DNA of 28,030 nt from UPXZ01 sp049840795 (GCA_049840795.1 JASGJK010000018.1:1-28030), one strand, 5' to 3'. Counted from the stretch's first letter, positions 16,546 to 24,891 are shown. The notes: generated by a model from the letters alone, not told the origin. Program-made: numbers and translations.

Positions 16546-17623
16546 ATGATTATCCGCAAAGCATCCTAATTGAAAAATAAGATTATTTACGGTTGATTTT
16601 TATTAAAAATAATTTGTTTAATTAACTGATATTCATTATATTTACAGTCTAAATCAATAGAATGTGAATATACTCGAATTCATTCAAAAATTTCCAGATG
16701 AGGACGCTTGTCGGTTAAAAATAAAAGAACAAAGAGACCAAATCGGTGTAATTTGTCATAAATGTAATTGTAAAGAGCACTTTTGGCTTGAAAACAAGCA
16801 ATGTTATGAATGTAAACATTGTCATTCTCGTCAAACACTAAGATCAGGCACTGTTATGCAAAACTCTAAGTTACCTTTTCGATATTGGTTTGTTACCATG
16901 CATTTGCTCACGAGTACCAAAAAATCATTCTCAACAGAAGAATTACGTCGTCAATTAGGACATAAGCGTTATCAACCTATTTGGGAAATGGTCAACAAAA
17001 TTCGTGATATTATGGGTAAACGCGACAATGAATATCAACTTACAGGTCAAATGGAACTTGATGACGCTTACTTTTCTACTGAAATACCTCAAGAACAAAA
17101 GGATCAGCCTTTGAAAAGAGGCCAGTGGAAGTCAAAGCAAAACCAAAGTGTTGGTTATGGCTGAAAGTGAATTCGTCGATAAGCCCAAGAAAGGCCGGAA
17201 ACCAAAACGGGTTAATTACATTAAAATGCAAGTTATCAGCGATTTGAAATCAAATACAATTACAAGTATTGTCAAAGAACAAGTTGATAAGTCTGCTGAA
17301 TTAGTCACTGACGATTCAACATCATATACTAAATTGATTGAACATGTCAATTCCCACGTTGCTAAAGTTATTGAACCTGATATGATACCAGTTATACTAC
17401 CTTGGGTTCATATTGCAATCAGCAACGCTAAACGATTGTTTTTAAATGTTCATCAGTAATATTAAAACCAAATACTTACAATATTATCTCAATGAGTTCT
17501 GTTATAAATTCAATAGAAGATATTTTGGAGAAAGAATATTCGACAGACTGCTTATGACTGCTGTTTCTTATACTCCAGATTTCAAATCTAAAATTTACAA
17601 TAGGACACTTTGCGGATAATCAT
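16546..17623 (+). mobile_element. IS1595-family insertion sequence, near full length
   Basis: Perfect 16-bp terminal inverted repeats: ATGATTATCCGCAAAG at 16546-16561 and CTTTGCGGATAATCAT at 17608-17623, length 1078 bp. The flanks AAAAAAATT on both sides (16537-16545 and 17624-17632) are consistent with an 8-9-bp target duplication, though low complexity weakens this. It carries one frameshifted transposase. It landed immediately right of the MITE and 63 bp upstream of the hutH start codon. Confidence 0.85.
16664..17619 (+). pseudogene. IS1595-family transposase, two frameshifts
   Basis: A GTG start at 16664 opens an N-terminal zinc ribbon (C31-x2-C34, C50-x2-C53), then a helix-turn-helix region and MELDDAYF with the first catalytic Asp. 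One extra C at 17122-17123 shifts the frame; the product resumes as SQSKTKVLVMAESEF, with the second Asp in LVTDDSTSY and the third-residue region in WVHIAISNAKR, where an Asn stands in place of a Glu. A second indel near 17457 separates YLQYYLNEFCYKFNRRYF, which runs to the stop inside the right inverted repeat. Correcting both gives about 318 residues, full length for the family. It is probably inactive as written. Confidence 0.85.
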
Positions 17624-17644
17624 AAAAAAATTATTTCTTTTCAT

Positions 17645-17652
17645 TATATTTG
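17645..17652 (+). promoter_or_regulatory. -7 box of hutH
   Basis: TATATTTG is a perfect TAnnTTTG, 35 bp before the hutH ATG. The -33 position (about 17622-17625) falls on the IS right boundary and does not match TTTG, so the insertion probably replaced the native -33 element. Confidence 0.5.
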
Positions 17653-17686
17653 TATCAAAATTCACAAAATATTCTTTTTGATATAA

Positions 17687-19267
17687 ATGAAAACACGCAA
17701 TAACAACTCTTTTAGATACGGAGAAGATTTTCTTACCATCGGCACAGCGCTTCGGTTGGCACGTAGTGAAACTGTGGGCAAACTCACAAAAGATACACTC
17801 GCGCGCGTAAAAGCCAGCCGGGATGCGGTAAATAAAATCGTCCGTAAGAAAAAAGTGGTGTACGGCATCAACACCGGCTTCGGACCGCTTTGTACTTCGT
17901 TAATCAGTCCCGAAGAGACTAAAAAGCTACAATATAATTTATTGATGAGCCACAGCGTAGGCGTGGGTAATTTTATCGACAAAGAGATTGCCAAACTGAT
18001 GCTTATTCTCAAACTCCACGCACTCTGCAAAGGGTATTCAGGCGTGGCGGTTGAAACCATAGAGCGTATTCTTTGGCACATAGAAAACGAAGTTATTCCC
18101 TGCGTTCCTGAACAAGGTTCTGTGGGTGCTTCGGGCGATTTAGCTCCGCTTTCGCACCTTTTCCTTCCACTCATTGGAATGGGAAAAGTGTGGTACAAAG
18201 GCGAACAAGCGCAAATGGAAGACGTGCTGAAAACATTAGAGATGAAGCCCGTGAAACTTGGACCAAAGGAAGGGCTGGCATTGATAAACGGTACCCAGTT
18301 TATGTCGGCACACGCAGTGGTTTTGCTTGAAAAACTTCAAAACTGCCTCGACCACGCTGATATTGTAGCCGCGATGAACCTCGAAGCAATGATGGGTTCC
18401 ATTAAGCCTTTTGACGAAGAACTGCATCAATTGCGTCCGCATTCGGGCGGAATTTACGTGGCATCGCGTATGCGTAAACTGCTTTCGCATTCCGAAATCG
18501 TTAAATCGCACAAAAAATGCAACCGCGTTCAAGATCCGTACTCACTCCGTTGTATTCCGCAAGTGCACGGTGCTTCACGCAACGCGTGGCTTCATCTAAA
18601 AGAAACCATTCTTACCGAAATAAATTCTGTTACCGATAATCCCATTATTTTTTCCGACGAAAAAACCATCAGCGGAGGTCATTTCCACGGCCAGCCTATT
18701 GCGCTTCCCATCGATTACGCAGGTTTGGCCGCCGCAGAATTAGGCAACATTGCCGACCGCAGAATTTATCTGTCAATGATGGAAAGCGTGCCGGGACTTC
18801 CAAAACTGTTGATGGAACACACGGGTTTAAATTCAGGTTTTATGATTTTGCAATACAGCACTGCCGCTTTGGTGAGCGAAAATAAATCGCTTTGCTTCCC
18901 TGCCAGTGCCGACAGCATTCCAACATCGCTTGGTCAGGAAGACCACGTGAGTATGGGTTCTGTTGCGGTTCGCAAAAGTTTACGGATTGTAGAAAATCTT
19001 GAAAAAATCATCGGCATTGAAATGATGTGCGCCGCGCAAGGATTTGATTTCCGCAAACCGATGAAATCTAACGTTTTGCTTGATGATATGCACGATTTAA
19101 TCCGGGAGCATATTACCTTTGCTGAAACCGACCGCCTGTTTTCTGATGATATTGAAAAAGCCATCAAATTGATACAATCGAAAGAAATTATCAAACGGCT
19201 AAATTTTGTTGCAAAAAAGCATCATATTGATTTGAAAAATGAAACAGATGAAGTGTTTGGAATATAA
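17687..19267 (+). CDS. hutH: Histidine ammonia-lyase
   Basis: 526 residues. The first step of histidine catabolism converts histidine to urocanate and ammonia. The MIO electrophile forms from Ala148-Ser149-Gly150 in GSVGASGDLAPLSH. The catalytic Tyr59 is in YGINTGFG, and downstream family motifs are QDPYSLRCIPQVHGA, NSVTDNP and QEDHVSMG. This is the same-length, same-motif lyase as P. putida HutH with a slightly longer N-terminus. Tyrosine lyases share the fold, but the hut context settles the call. It heads hutH-hutU-hutI-ftcD, with an IS right end 63 bp upstream. Confidence 0.95.
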   Translation: MKTRNNNSFRYGEDFLTIGTALRLARSETVGKLTKDTLARVKASRDAVNKIVRKKKVVYGINTGFGPLCTSLISPEETKKLQYNLLMSHSVGVGNFIDKEIAKLMLILKLHALCKGYSGVAVETIERILWHIENEVIPCVPEQGSVGASGDLAPLSHLFLPLIGMGKVWYKGEQAQMEDVLKTLEMKPVKLGPKEGLALINGTQFMSAHAVVLLEKLQNCLDHADIVAAMNLEAMMGSIKPFDEELHQLRPHSGGIYVASRMRKLLSHSEIVKSHKKCNRVQDPYSLRCIPQVHGASRNAWLHLKETILTEINSVTDNPIIFSDEKTISGGHFHGQPIALPIDYAGLAAAELGNIADRRIYLSMMESVPGLPKLLMEHTGLNSGFMILQYSTAALVSENKSLCFPASADSIPTSLGQEDHVSMGSVAVRKSLRIVENLEKIIGIEMMCAAQGFDFRKPMKSNVLLDDMHDLIREHITFAETDRLFSDDIEKAIKLIQSKEIIKRLNFVAKKHHIDLKNETDEVFGI

Positions 19268-19320
19268 ATTAAAACTTTCGGCATTTTCAAGCAGATTGTT
19301 CTTGAAAAAATTAACAAGCA

Positions 19321-19413
19321 TATTCGTCCTGAAAGGACAACTTATTTCAACCCAAAGGCAACGCCTTGGGTAAATAAAAGCTCTCGAAAATGCGCCCTGA
19401 AAGGGCAACTTAA
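19321..19413. repeat. Three-hairpin repeat block A, between hutH and hutU
   Basis: Three consecutive hairpins: GTCCTGAAAGGAC (19326-19338), CCCAAAGGCAACGCCTTGGG (19351-19370) and GCCCTGAAAGGGC (19394-19406). The whole block resembles the reverse complement of block B at 19531-19622. Confidence 0.7.
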
Positions 19414-19509
19414 TATCTGAATTATAGCAAAATGCTAATCAAAACTTTACATTCCTTTCAAGATGAATATTTATTTTTTTGAAAAAATAAGGAATTGAAT
19501 ATAATGAAA

Positions 19510-19517
19510 TATATTTG
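19510..19517 (+). promoter_or_regulatory. Possible internal promoter for hutU
   Basis: TATATTTG, identical to the hutH -7 box, about 118 bp before hutU and upstream of block B. No well-spaced -33 element is visible. Confidence 0.3.
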
Positions 19518-19530
19518 TGGACACATTAAT

Positions 19531-19622
19531 TAATTTGCCCTTACAGGGCGCAAAATCGTTTTTTATATTAAATTACCCAAGGCGTTGCCGTTGGGCTTAA
19601 ATAAATTGGGCTTACAGCCCGA
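19531..19622. repeat. Three-hairpin repeat block B, between hutH and hutU
   Basis: Three hairpins in inverse order relative to block A: GCCCTTACAGGGC (19537-19549), CCCAAGGCGTTGCCGTTGGG (19576-19595) and GGGCTTACAGCCC (19608-19620), ending 12 bp before the hutU start. With block A it forms an inverted pair about 300 bp across, filling most of the 367-bp hutH-hutU gap. Confidence 0.7.
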
Positions 19623-19634
19623 AATCTTTTACCT

Positions 19635-21296
19635 ATGAACTACATAGATTTTATTGAAAAATATGCCTCTCATCCAAATTATAAAGCACCGAGAGGCGGT
19701 GAATTACACGCAAAAAGCTGGCAGACGGAAGCTCCGTTGCGTATGTTGCTCAATAATCTGGATCGTGAAGTAGCCGAAGATCCTGAAAACCTGATTGTTT
19801 ATGGTGGAACAGGACAAGCAGCACGAAATGTTCAGGCAGTAAAAGATATTATTCAATATTTATTAGAATTGGATGAAAACCACTCGTTGCTGGTTCAATC
19901 GGGAAAACCTATCGGATTAGTGAGAACGCATCCTCAGGCTCCTCGTGTGTTGATTGCCAACAGCAATTTGGTCCCTGCGTGGGCTACTTGGGAGCATTTT
20001 GAAGAATTGAAATCAAGGGGTTTGATGATGTACGGGCAAATGACTGCCGGAAGCTGGATTTACATCGGTTCACAAGGTATTTTACAAGGAACATACGAAA
20101 CATTTGCCGAAGCCGGACGGAAATTTTTTAATGGCGATTTGAAACACCGCTGGATTTGTTCAGGCGGAATGGGTGGAATGAGCGGCGCTCAACCGTTGGC
20201 TGCAACAATGGCAGGCGCAGCGTACCTTGGAGTGGACATTGACCCGGAAAGAATAAAAAAACGCTTAGAAACACGCTATGTGGACAAAATGACATATAGT
20301 TATGATGAGGCTGTGGCGTGGTTGAAAGAGGCTGTTGAAAAAGGAGAAAATGTTTCCATTGGTTTGGTGGGTGATATTGGCGATACCTTGGAAAAATTGT
20401 TGAAAGATAATCTTATTCCCGATATTTTGACCGATCAAACTTCAGCACACGATCCTCTGAACGGCTATGTTCCAAATGGATTGAGTTTAGAGGAGGCATT
20501 AATATTAAGAAAATCAAATCCTGAAGAATATAAAAACCGCTCGTTAAAAAGTATGGCTCGCCACGTGGGTTTGATGCTTGAAATGCAAAACAGAGGTGCC
20601 GTTACTTTCGATTATGGAAACAACCTGCGCGAATTTGCTCGCCAAGGCGGTTGCAAAAACGCATTTGATTTTGAAGGATTTGTCCCTAAATTTATCCGTC
20701 CGCTTTTTTGCGATGGCAAAGGACCTTTCAGGTGGGTGGCACTTTCTGGCGATCCCGAAGATATTTACACCACCGACCGTGCGTTGATGGAACTTTTCCC
20801 TGAAAACAAACATCTTATAAAATGGCTGACCGAAGCCAAAGAAAAAATTGCGTTTCAAGGTTTGCCGAGCCGTATTTGCTGGCTTGGAATGGGCGAACGT
20901 GAAAAAGCTGGGTTGCTGTTCAATAAATTAGTCCGCGAAGGAAAAGTAAAAGCTCCGATTGTGATTGGTCGCGACCATTTAGATTGTGGTTCAGTTGCAT
21001 CGCCTAATCGCGAAACGGAAGGGATGAAAGACGGTTCAGATGCTGTTTCAGACTGGACTTTATTGAATTTAATGTCGAACACGGCAGGCGGAGCAACGTG
21101 GGTTTCGTTTCATCACGGAGGCGGTGTGGGAATTGGTTATTCGCAACACGCAGGGATGGTCGTTGTTGCCGATGGAACAGACAGAGCCGAAGAATGTCTC
21201 CACCGAGTTTTATTTAATGATCCGGCAATGGGAATTTACCGCCACGCTGATGCAGGGTATGAACAAGCCCAAAAACACTGCCCCCTGACCCCCTAA
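19635..21296 (+). CDS. hutU: Urocanate hydratase, C-terminus altered by a repeat
   Basis: 553 residues. The NAD+-dependent enzyme converts urocanate to 4-imidazolone-5-propionate. Motifs: VYGGTGQAARN (55-65), CSGGMGGMSGAQPLA (175-189), and the signature FQGLPSRICWLGMGER with catalytic Cys415. The last native-looking segment is RHADAGYEQAQK. The final residues HCPLTP and the TAA stop come from a GC-rich repeat (21280-21303). Compared with usual HutU, about a dozen C-terminal residues appear to be replaced. The conserved core is intact, so activity is plausible. It is followed by hutI, whose ATG lies between the two inverted repeat copies. Confidence 0.94.
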   Translation: MNYIDFIEKYASHPNYKAPRGGELHAKSWQTEAPLRMLLNNLDREVAEDPENLIVYGGTGQAARNVQAVKDIIQYLLELDENHSLLVQSGKPIGLVRTHPQAPRVLIANSNLVPAWATWEHFEELKSRGLMMYGQMTAGSWIYIGSQGILQGTYETFAEAGRKFFNGDLKHRWICSGGMGGMSGAQPLAATMAGAAYLGVDIDPERIKKRLETRYVDKMTYSYDEAVAWLKEAVEKGENVSIGLVGDIGDTLEKLLKDNLIPDILTDQTSAHDPLNGYVPNGLSLEEALILRKSNPEEYKNRSLKSMARHVGLMLEMQNRGAVTFDYGNNLREFARQGGCKNAFDFEGFVPKFIRPLFCDGKGPFRWVALSGDPEDIYTTDRALMELFPENKHLIKWLTEAKEKIAFQGLPSRICWLGMGEREKAGLLFNKLVREGKVKAPIVIGRDHLDCGSVASPNRETEGMKDGSDAVSDWTLLNLMSNTAGGATWVSFHHGGGVGIGYSQHAGMVVVADGTDRAEECLHRVLFNDPAMGIYRHADAGYEQAQKHCPLTP

Positions 21297-21409
21297 AGGG
21301 GGGAATTATTGTCTTTCATAAAAACAATAATCTATAACACAAATGAACCAATTAACTAATCAACAAATCAACCATTCAGCGAAACTCCCCCTTCAGGGGG
21401 TTGGGGGGC
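21280..21409. repeat. Inverted pair of GC-rich palindromes at the hutU/hutI junction
   Basis: Copy 1 at 21280-21303 has core CCCCCTAAAGGGGG and provides the hutU stop (TAA 21294-21296). Copy 2 at 21385-21409 is inverted (core CCCCCTTCAGGGGG) and is translated near the HutI N-terminus. The spacer of 81 bp contains the hutI start and a small hairpin (ATTATTGT/ACAATAAT). Confidence 0.8.
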
Positions 21410-22602
21410 AAATCATCGGTCCTTTCAAACAACTGCTCACAATGGATTATCTTCCTTTGCGGGGTAAAATATTTGATGATCAATTGGAAATAATTGCTGA
21501 TGCAGGAATTTTGTATGCCGACGGGAAAATTTTGGATATTGGGAATTTTGAAGAAATTAAAAAAGATAATCCAACTGCTGAAATTCATTTTTTAAAAGGA
21601 AATTTTGTTTGTCTTCCGGGAATGATTGATGTGCACACGCATATCTGTTGGGCAGGTTCGCGTGCGGATGACTACGCGTTGCGCCTGGAAGGAAAATCGT
21701 ATTTGGAAATTGCCGAAGCCGGAGGCGGTATTTGGAGCACGGTGCAAAAAACACGGGAAGCAAGCTTGGAAGAGTTGGTGGATTTGACTGTTCACCGTGC
21801 AGAAAAACTTTATCAACAAGGAGTTACGACCATTGAAGTGAAAAGCGGTTACGGACTTTCATTGGAAGATGAAATAAAAATGCTGAAGGCTGTTCAACTG
21901 GCTAATAATCAGACAAAAGCCGAACTTATTCCTACTTTTTTGGGTGCCCACATCAAACCAAAAGATTTTCAGGGAAATGAAAGAGATTATTTGGATTACA
22001 TCATAAAAAATATGCTTCCTGAAATAAAAAAAAATAAATTGTCTCAGCGGGTAGATATTTTTGTAGAAAAAGGCGCATTTTCTGTTTCCGATGCAAAATA
22101 TTATCTTTCGGAAGCAAAAGAAATGGGATTTGACGTTGTTATCCACGGCGATCAATTTTCGAATGATACAGCGACTTTGGCTGTAGAAATGGAGGCCGTT
22201 TCTATCGACCATTTAGAATATGCTGATGATAAGGAGATTGAAATATTAGCAAAAAGCAATGTCATTCCGGTAGTTCTTCCGGGAGCTTCGATAGGTTTGG
22301 GAGAAAAATTCGCTCCGGCACGGAAGATTTTAGACGCCGGATGTTCGCTTGTGATTGCTTCGGATTGGAACCCGGGAAGCGCGCCAATGGGTAATTTACT
22401 CGTGCAAGCGTCCATTCTTGGCGCAAAAGAAAAACTGACAATGGCAGAAACGTGGGCAGGATTAACTTATCGCGCCGCGCAAGCATTGAAAAGAAACGAT
22501 ATTGGTGTTTTGAAGAAAGGAAATAAAGCCGATTTTATTATCTTTGAAACAGATAATTATAAGGAGATTTTGTATAGAGGATTGCCCCCTAACCCCCTGT
22601 AG
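21343..22602 (+). CDS. hutI: Imidazolonepropionase with repeat-derived ends
   Basis: 419 residues. The amidohydrolase opens 4-imidazolone-5-propionate to N-formimino-glutamate. Metal and catalytic residues: H98 and H100 in DVHTHICWAGSR, H203 in FLGAHIKP, H268 in VIHGDQF, D341 in ASDWNPGSAP. The family-like sequence begins only at IIGPFKQLL (residue 24). Residues 1-23 include LPLQGVGG, encoded by the GC-rich repeat at 21385-21409. The C-terminus stops early at YRGLPPNPL, again encoded by a repeat (22584-22608) that supplies the TAG. Both terminal changes lie outside the barrel's active site. A start at Met34 would remove the first strand and is less likely. Confidence 0.93.
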   Translation: MNQLTNQQINHSAKLPLQGVGGQIIGPFKQLLTMDYLPLRGKIFDDQLEIIADAGILYADGKILDIGNFEEIKKDNPTAEIHFLKGNFVCLPGMIDVHTHICWAGSRADDYALRLEGKSYLEIAEAGGGIWSTVQKTREASLEELVDLTVHRAEKLYQQGVTTIEVKSGYGLSLEDEIKMLKAVQLANNQTKAELIPTFLGAHIKPKDFQGNERDYLDYIIKNMLPEIKKNKLSQRVDIFVEKGAFSVSDAKYYLSEAKEMGFDVVIHGDQFSNDTATLAVEMEAVSIDHLEYADDKEIEILAKSNVIPVVLPGASIGLGEKFAPARKILDAGCSLVIASDWNPGSAPMGNLLVQASILGAKEKLTMAETWAGLTYRAAQALKRNDIGVLKKGNKADFIIFETDNYKEILYRGLPPNPL

Positions 22603-22754
22603 GGAGAATTCTGAGGGTATATTGATTCCTATTTTATTATAAAAAAATGATTGAAATTCAAAATGGATAGTAAAGATAACATTAATCAAGGCTCTACCCC
22701 CCCCCTACAGGGGGTCGGGGGGCATCTTACTCCCCCTTCAGGGGGTCGGGGGAC
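22584..22754. repeat. Three GC-rich palindromes at the hutI/ftcD junction
   Basis: Copy 1 at 22584-22608 (forward) supplies the hutI TAG. Copy 2 at 22696-22723 and copy 3 at 22730-22754 (both inverted) are translated within the FtcD N-terminus. The 87-bp spacer carries the ftcD start codon. Copy 2 contains a nine-C run, prone to length variation. Confidence 0.8.
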
Positions 22755-24444
22755 ATCTCTTATTGAATGCGTTCCCAATTTCAGCGAGGGGAATAATATG
22801 GACATTATCCGCCAGATTGTGGATGAAATTAAAACGGTAGAAGGCGTAAAGGTGATTGACATTGACCCCGGAAAAGCAACTAACCGTACTGTGGTTACTT
22901 TTGTTGGAGAACCAGAACCGGTTTGCGAAGCCGCATTTCGTGCGGTAAAAAAAGCTTCCGAAGTGATTGATATGAGTAAACACAAAGGCGAACATCCTCG
23001 TTTTGGTGCTACGGATGTGCTTCCGCTTATTCCTATAAAAAATATTTCGATGGATGAAGTGGTTGAATTGGCTCGTAAACTTGGCAAACGAATTGGTGAT
23101 GAATTAGGCATTCCCGGATACTTTTACGAGTTTGCCTGTACCGAAGAAAAAAGGAGAAATCTTGCATCGTGCCGTGCCGGTGAATACGAAGGACTTCCGC
23201 AAAAACTCACTGATCCCGATTGGAAACCCGATTTTGGTCCGGCTGAGTTTACCGAAACAGTCCGAAAATCGGGAGCGGTTGCTTTGAGTGCCCGCAGTAT
23301 TCTAATTGCTTACAATGTAAACCTCAATACAACATCTACGCGCTGGGCAAATTCCATCGCTTTTGATATCCGTGAAAAAGGACGCATCAAAAGGGAAGGA
23401 AATCCACTGACAGGAAAAATTGTGAAAGATGCCGATGGAAATACCGTTTACACTCCCGGTGTATTAAAAGGAGTGAAAGGTATAGGTTGGTACATCGAGG
23501 AATACGGCATTGCACAGCTTTCGTTCAACTTAACAGACACAGCGCAAACATCGCTCCACCAGCTTTTCGAAACCGCTTGCGAACGCGCCTCGGTGCGCGG
23601 AATACGCGTTACGGGTTCGGAATTGGTAGGTTGCGTTCCGTTGCAAGTGCTTTTGGATGCCGGAAAATATTTTCTACGGAAACAACATCGCTCCACGGGA
23701 ATTTCGGATGAAGAAATTCTTAAAATAGCTGTAAAATCGATGGGATTGGATGAACTCGCGCCGTTTGACCCAAAAAAGAAAATCATTGAATATTTAATTG
23801 AAGACGATAGCGAGAAAAAACTCGTGGATTTATCGTTGAAAAACTTCACACAAGAAACCGCATCTGAAAGTCCTGCGCCGGGTGGAGGTTCTATTTCAGC
23901 CGCAATGGGAGCAATGGGCGTTGCGCTGGGAACAATGGTTGCCAATCTTTCGGCACACAAAAAAGGGTGGGATGACCGCTGGGAAGAATTCTCCGATTGG
24001 GCTGAAAAAGGAAAACATCTTCAGGAAAAATTATTGTTTTTGATTGATGAAGATACGCGGGCTTTTAACGGAATTATGAACGCGTTCGGACTTCCAAAAA
24101 ACTCGGAAGAGGAAAAAACAAACAGAACTAATGCAATACAATCGGCCACAAAATATGCAATGGAAATTCCGTTGCAAGTAATGCAAACGTCGTATGACGC
24201 TCTGGAAAGTATCAAAGCAATGGCTGAAATAGGTAATCCGAATTCAGTATCGGATGCAGGTGTGGGAGCATTGGCAATTCGTTCGGCAGTGTTAGGCGCC
24301 GGATTGAACGTTAGGATAAATGGAAGTAGTTTGAATGATAAAGTATTGGCTTCAGAAATCATCGCCAAAGCCGAAAACTTAGAACAGCTGGTGGTTGAAA
24401 AAGAAAGAGAAATTTTAGAGATTGTGAGAGGAAAAATAGGATAA
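22663..24444 (+). CDS. ftcD: Bifunctional glutamate formimidoyltransferase / formimido-THF cyclodeaminase
   Basis: 593 residues from the ATG at 22663 (a TTG at 22651 adds four residues). The formimidoyltransferase half starts at LIECVPNFSEG (33-43), with catalytic His111 in HKGEHPRFGATD. The cyclodeaminase half begins near residue 388, marked by SPAPGGGSISAAMGAM (403-418). Together they move the formimino group from formiminoglutamate to THF, releasing glutamate, and then form 5,10-methenyl-THF and ammonia. Residues about 11-31 (including PPLQGVGG and PPSGGRG) are encoded by GC-rich repeats. No in-frame ATG lies between them and the conserved domain, so they are very likely translated. It is the last gene of the hut set. 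Confidence 0.93.
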   Translation: MDSKDNINQGSTPPLQGVGGHLTPPSGGRGTSLIECVPNFSEGNNMDIIRQIVDEIKTVEGVKVIDIDPGKATNRTVVTFVGEPEPVCEAAFRAVKKASEVIDMSKHKGEHPRFGATDVLPLIPIKNISMDEVVELARKLGKRIGDELGIPGYFYEFACTEEKRRNLASCRAGEYEGLPQKLTDPDWKPDFGPAEFTETVRKSGAVALSARSILIAYNVNLNTTSTRWANSIAFDIREKGRIKREGNPLTGKIVKDADGNTVYTPGVLKGVKGIGWYIEEYGIAQLSFNLTDTAQTSLHQLFETACERASVRGIRVTGSELVGCVPLQVLLDAGKYFLRKQHRSTGISDEEILKIAVKSMGLDELAPFDPKKKIIEYLIEDDSEKKLVDLSLKNFTQETASESPAPGGGSISAAMGAMGVALGTMVANLSAHKKGWDDRWEEFSDWAEKGKHLQEKLLFLIDEDTRAFNGIMNAFGLPKNSEEEKTNRTNAIQSATKYAMEIPLQVMQTSYDALESIKAMAEIGNPNSVSDAGVGALAIRSAVLGAGLNVRINGSSLNDKVLASEIIAKAENLEQLVVEKEREILEIVRGKIG

Positions 24445-24615
24445 TTTCTATTCTACTTATAATAAGAGATTCTATTTCAAATTATTGTCTTTACAGTTTT
24501 AAAACCAAAGAATAATGTTTTGTTGTTACTGTTTTTAAATATATTTTCAGGAGCCTGCGTTTAATTCACTGGTTGTTAATTTATTAAAAATCATACTGAG
24601 AATGGTATAGTTCAT

Positions 24616-24637
24616 ACAACAAAATAATTTTTGTTGT
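24616..24637 (+). terminator. AT-rich hairpin downstream of ftcD
   Basis: A 9-bp perfect stem (ACAACAAAA and TTTTGTTGT) with a 4-nt loop, 172 bp after ftcD. It could terminate the hut transcript, though distance and low GC make this uncertain. The rest of 24445-24672 holds nothing else I recognise. Confidence 0.35.
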
Positions 24638-24672
24638 GAAATTTAAATTAAAAAAACAATTTTAATTTAAAT

Positions 24673-24703
24673 AGTTAATATTATCTTTGTGGTAATATTA
24701 ACT
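24673..24703 (+). promoter_or_regulatory. Orphan promoter inside an 11-bp inverted repeat
   Basis: AGTTAATATTA (24673-24683) and TAATATTAACT (24693-24703) form a perfect inverted repeat around TATCTTTG (24682-24689), a consensus -7 box. The arrangement resembles a repressor operator over a promoter. It reads toward transposase debris, so its original gene may be lost. Confidence 0.5.
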
Positions 24704-24738
24704 GTCATATACTGTCGCTGCATTGGTATTAACATCAA

Positions 24739-24888
24739 TTAATATTCAAATAATTTTAGTTGCTCTTTGATATTTTGATTTAATTGATGCTTTTCGCATA
24801 ATAACTCACGTATGGTTGTTTTGTCTAATGCAGAAATACCAAGTATTCGTAACAACTCAGCACTATCAAGTTGATGATACAGAATATT
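24739..24888 (-). pseudogene. C-terminal fragment of an unknown, possibly transposase, gene
   Basis: An open minus-strand stretch of 49 codons without a start encodes ILYHQLDSAELLRILGISALD, split from upstream by a stop at 24889-24891, and ends QLNQNIKEQLKLFEY. Composition is protein-like. Its end resembles Bacteroidetes transposase C-termini in style only; I cannot name a family. It lies back to back with the IS66 remnant, on the opposite strand. Confidence 0.35.
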
Positions 24889-24891
24889 TTA

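Noticed and set aside
16320..19622. Clustered hairpins as a CRISPR array
   Set aside because: The repeats are inverted pairs with unrelated sizes and no regular direct-repeat/spacer pattern; there are no cas genes.
22651..22662. TTG start for FtcD four codons upstream of the ATG
   Set aside because: The ATG at 22663 is in frame and better; the extra residues add nothing recognisable.
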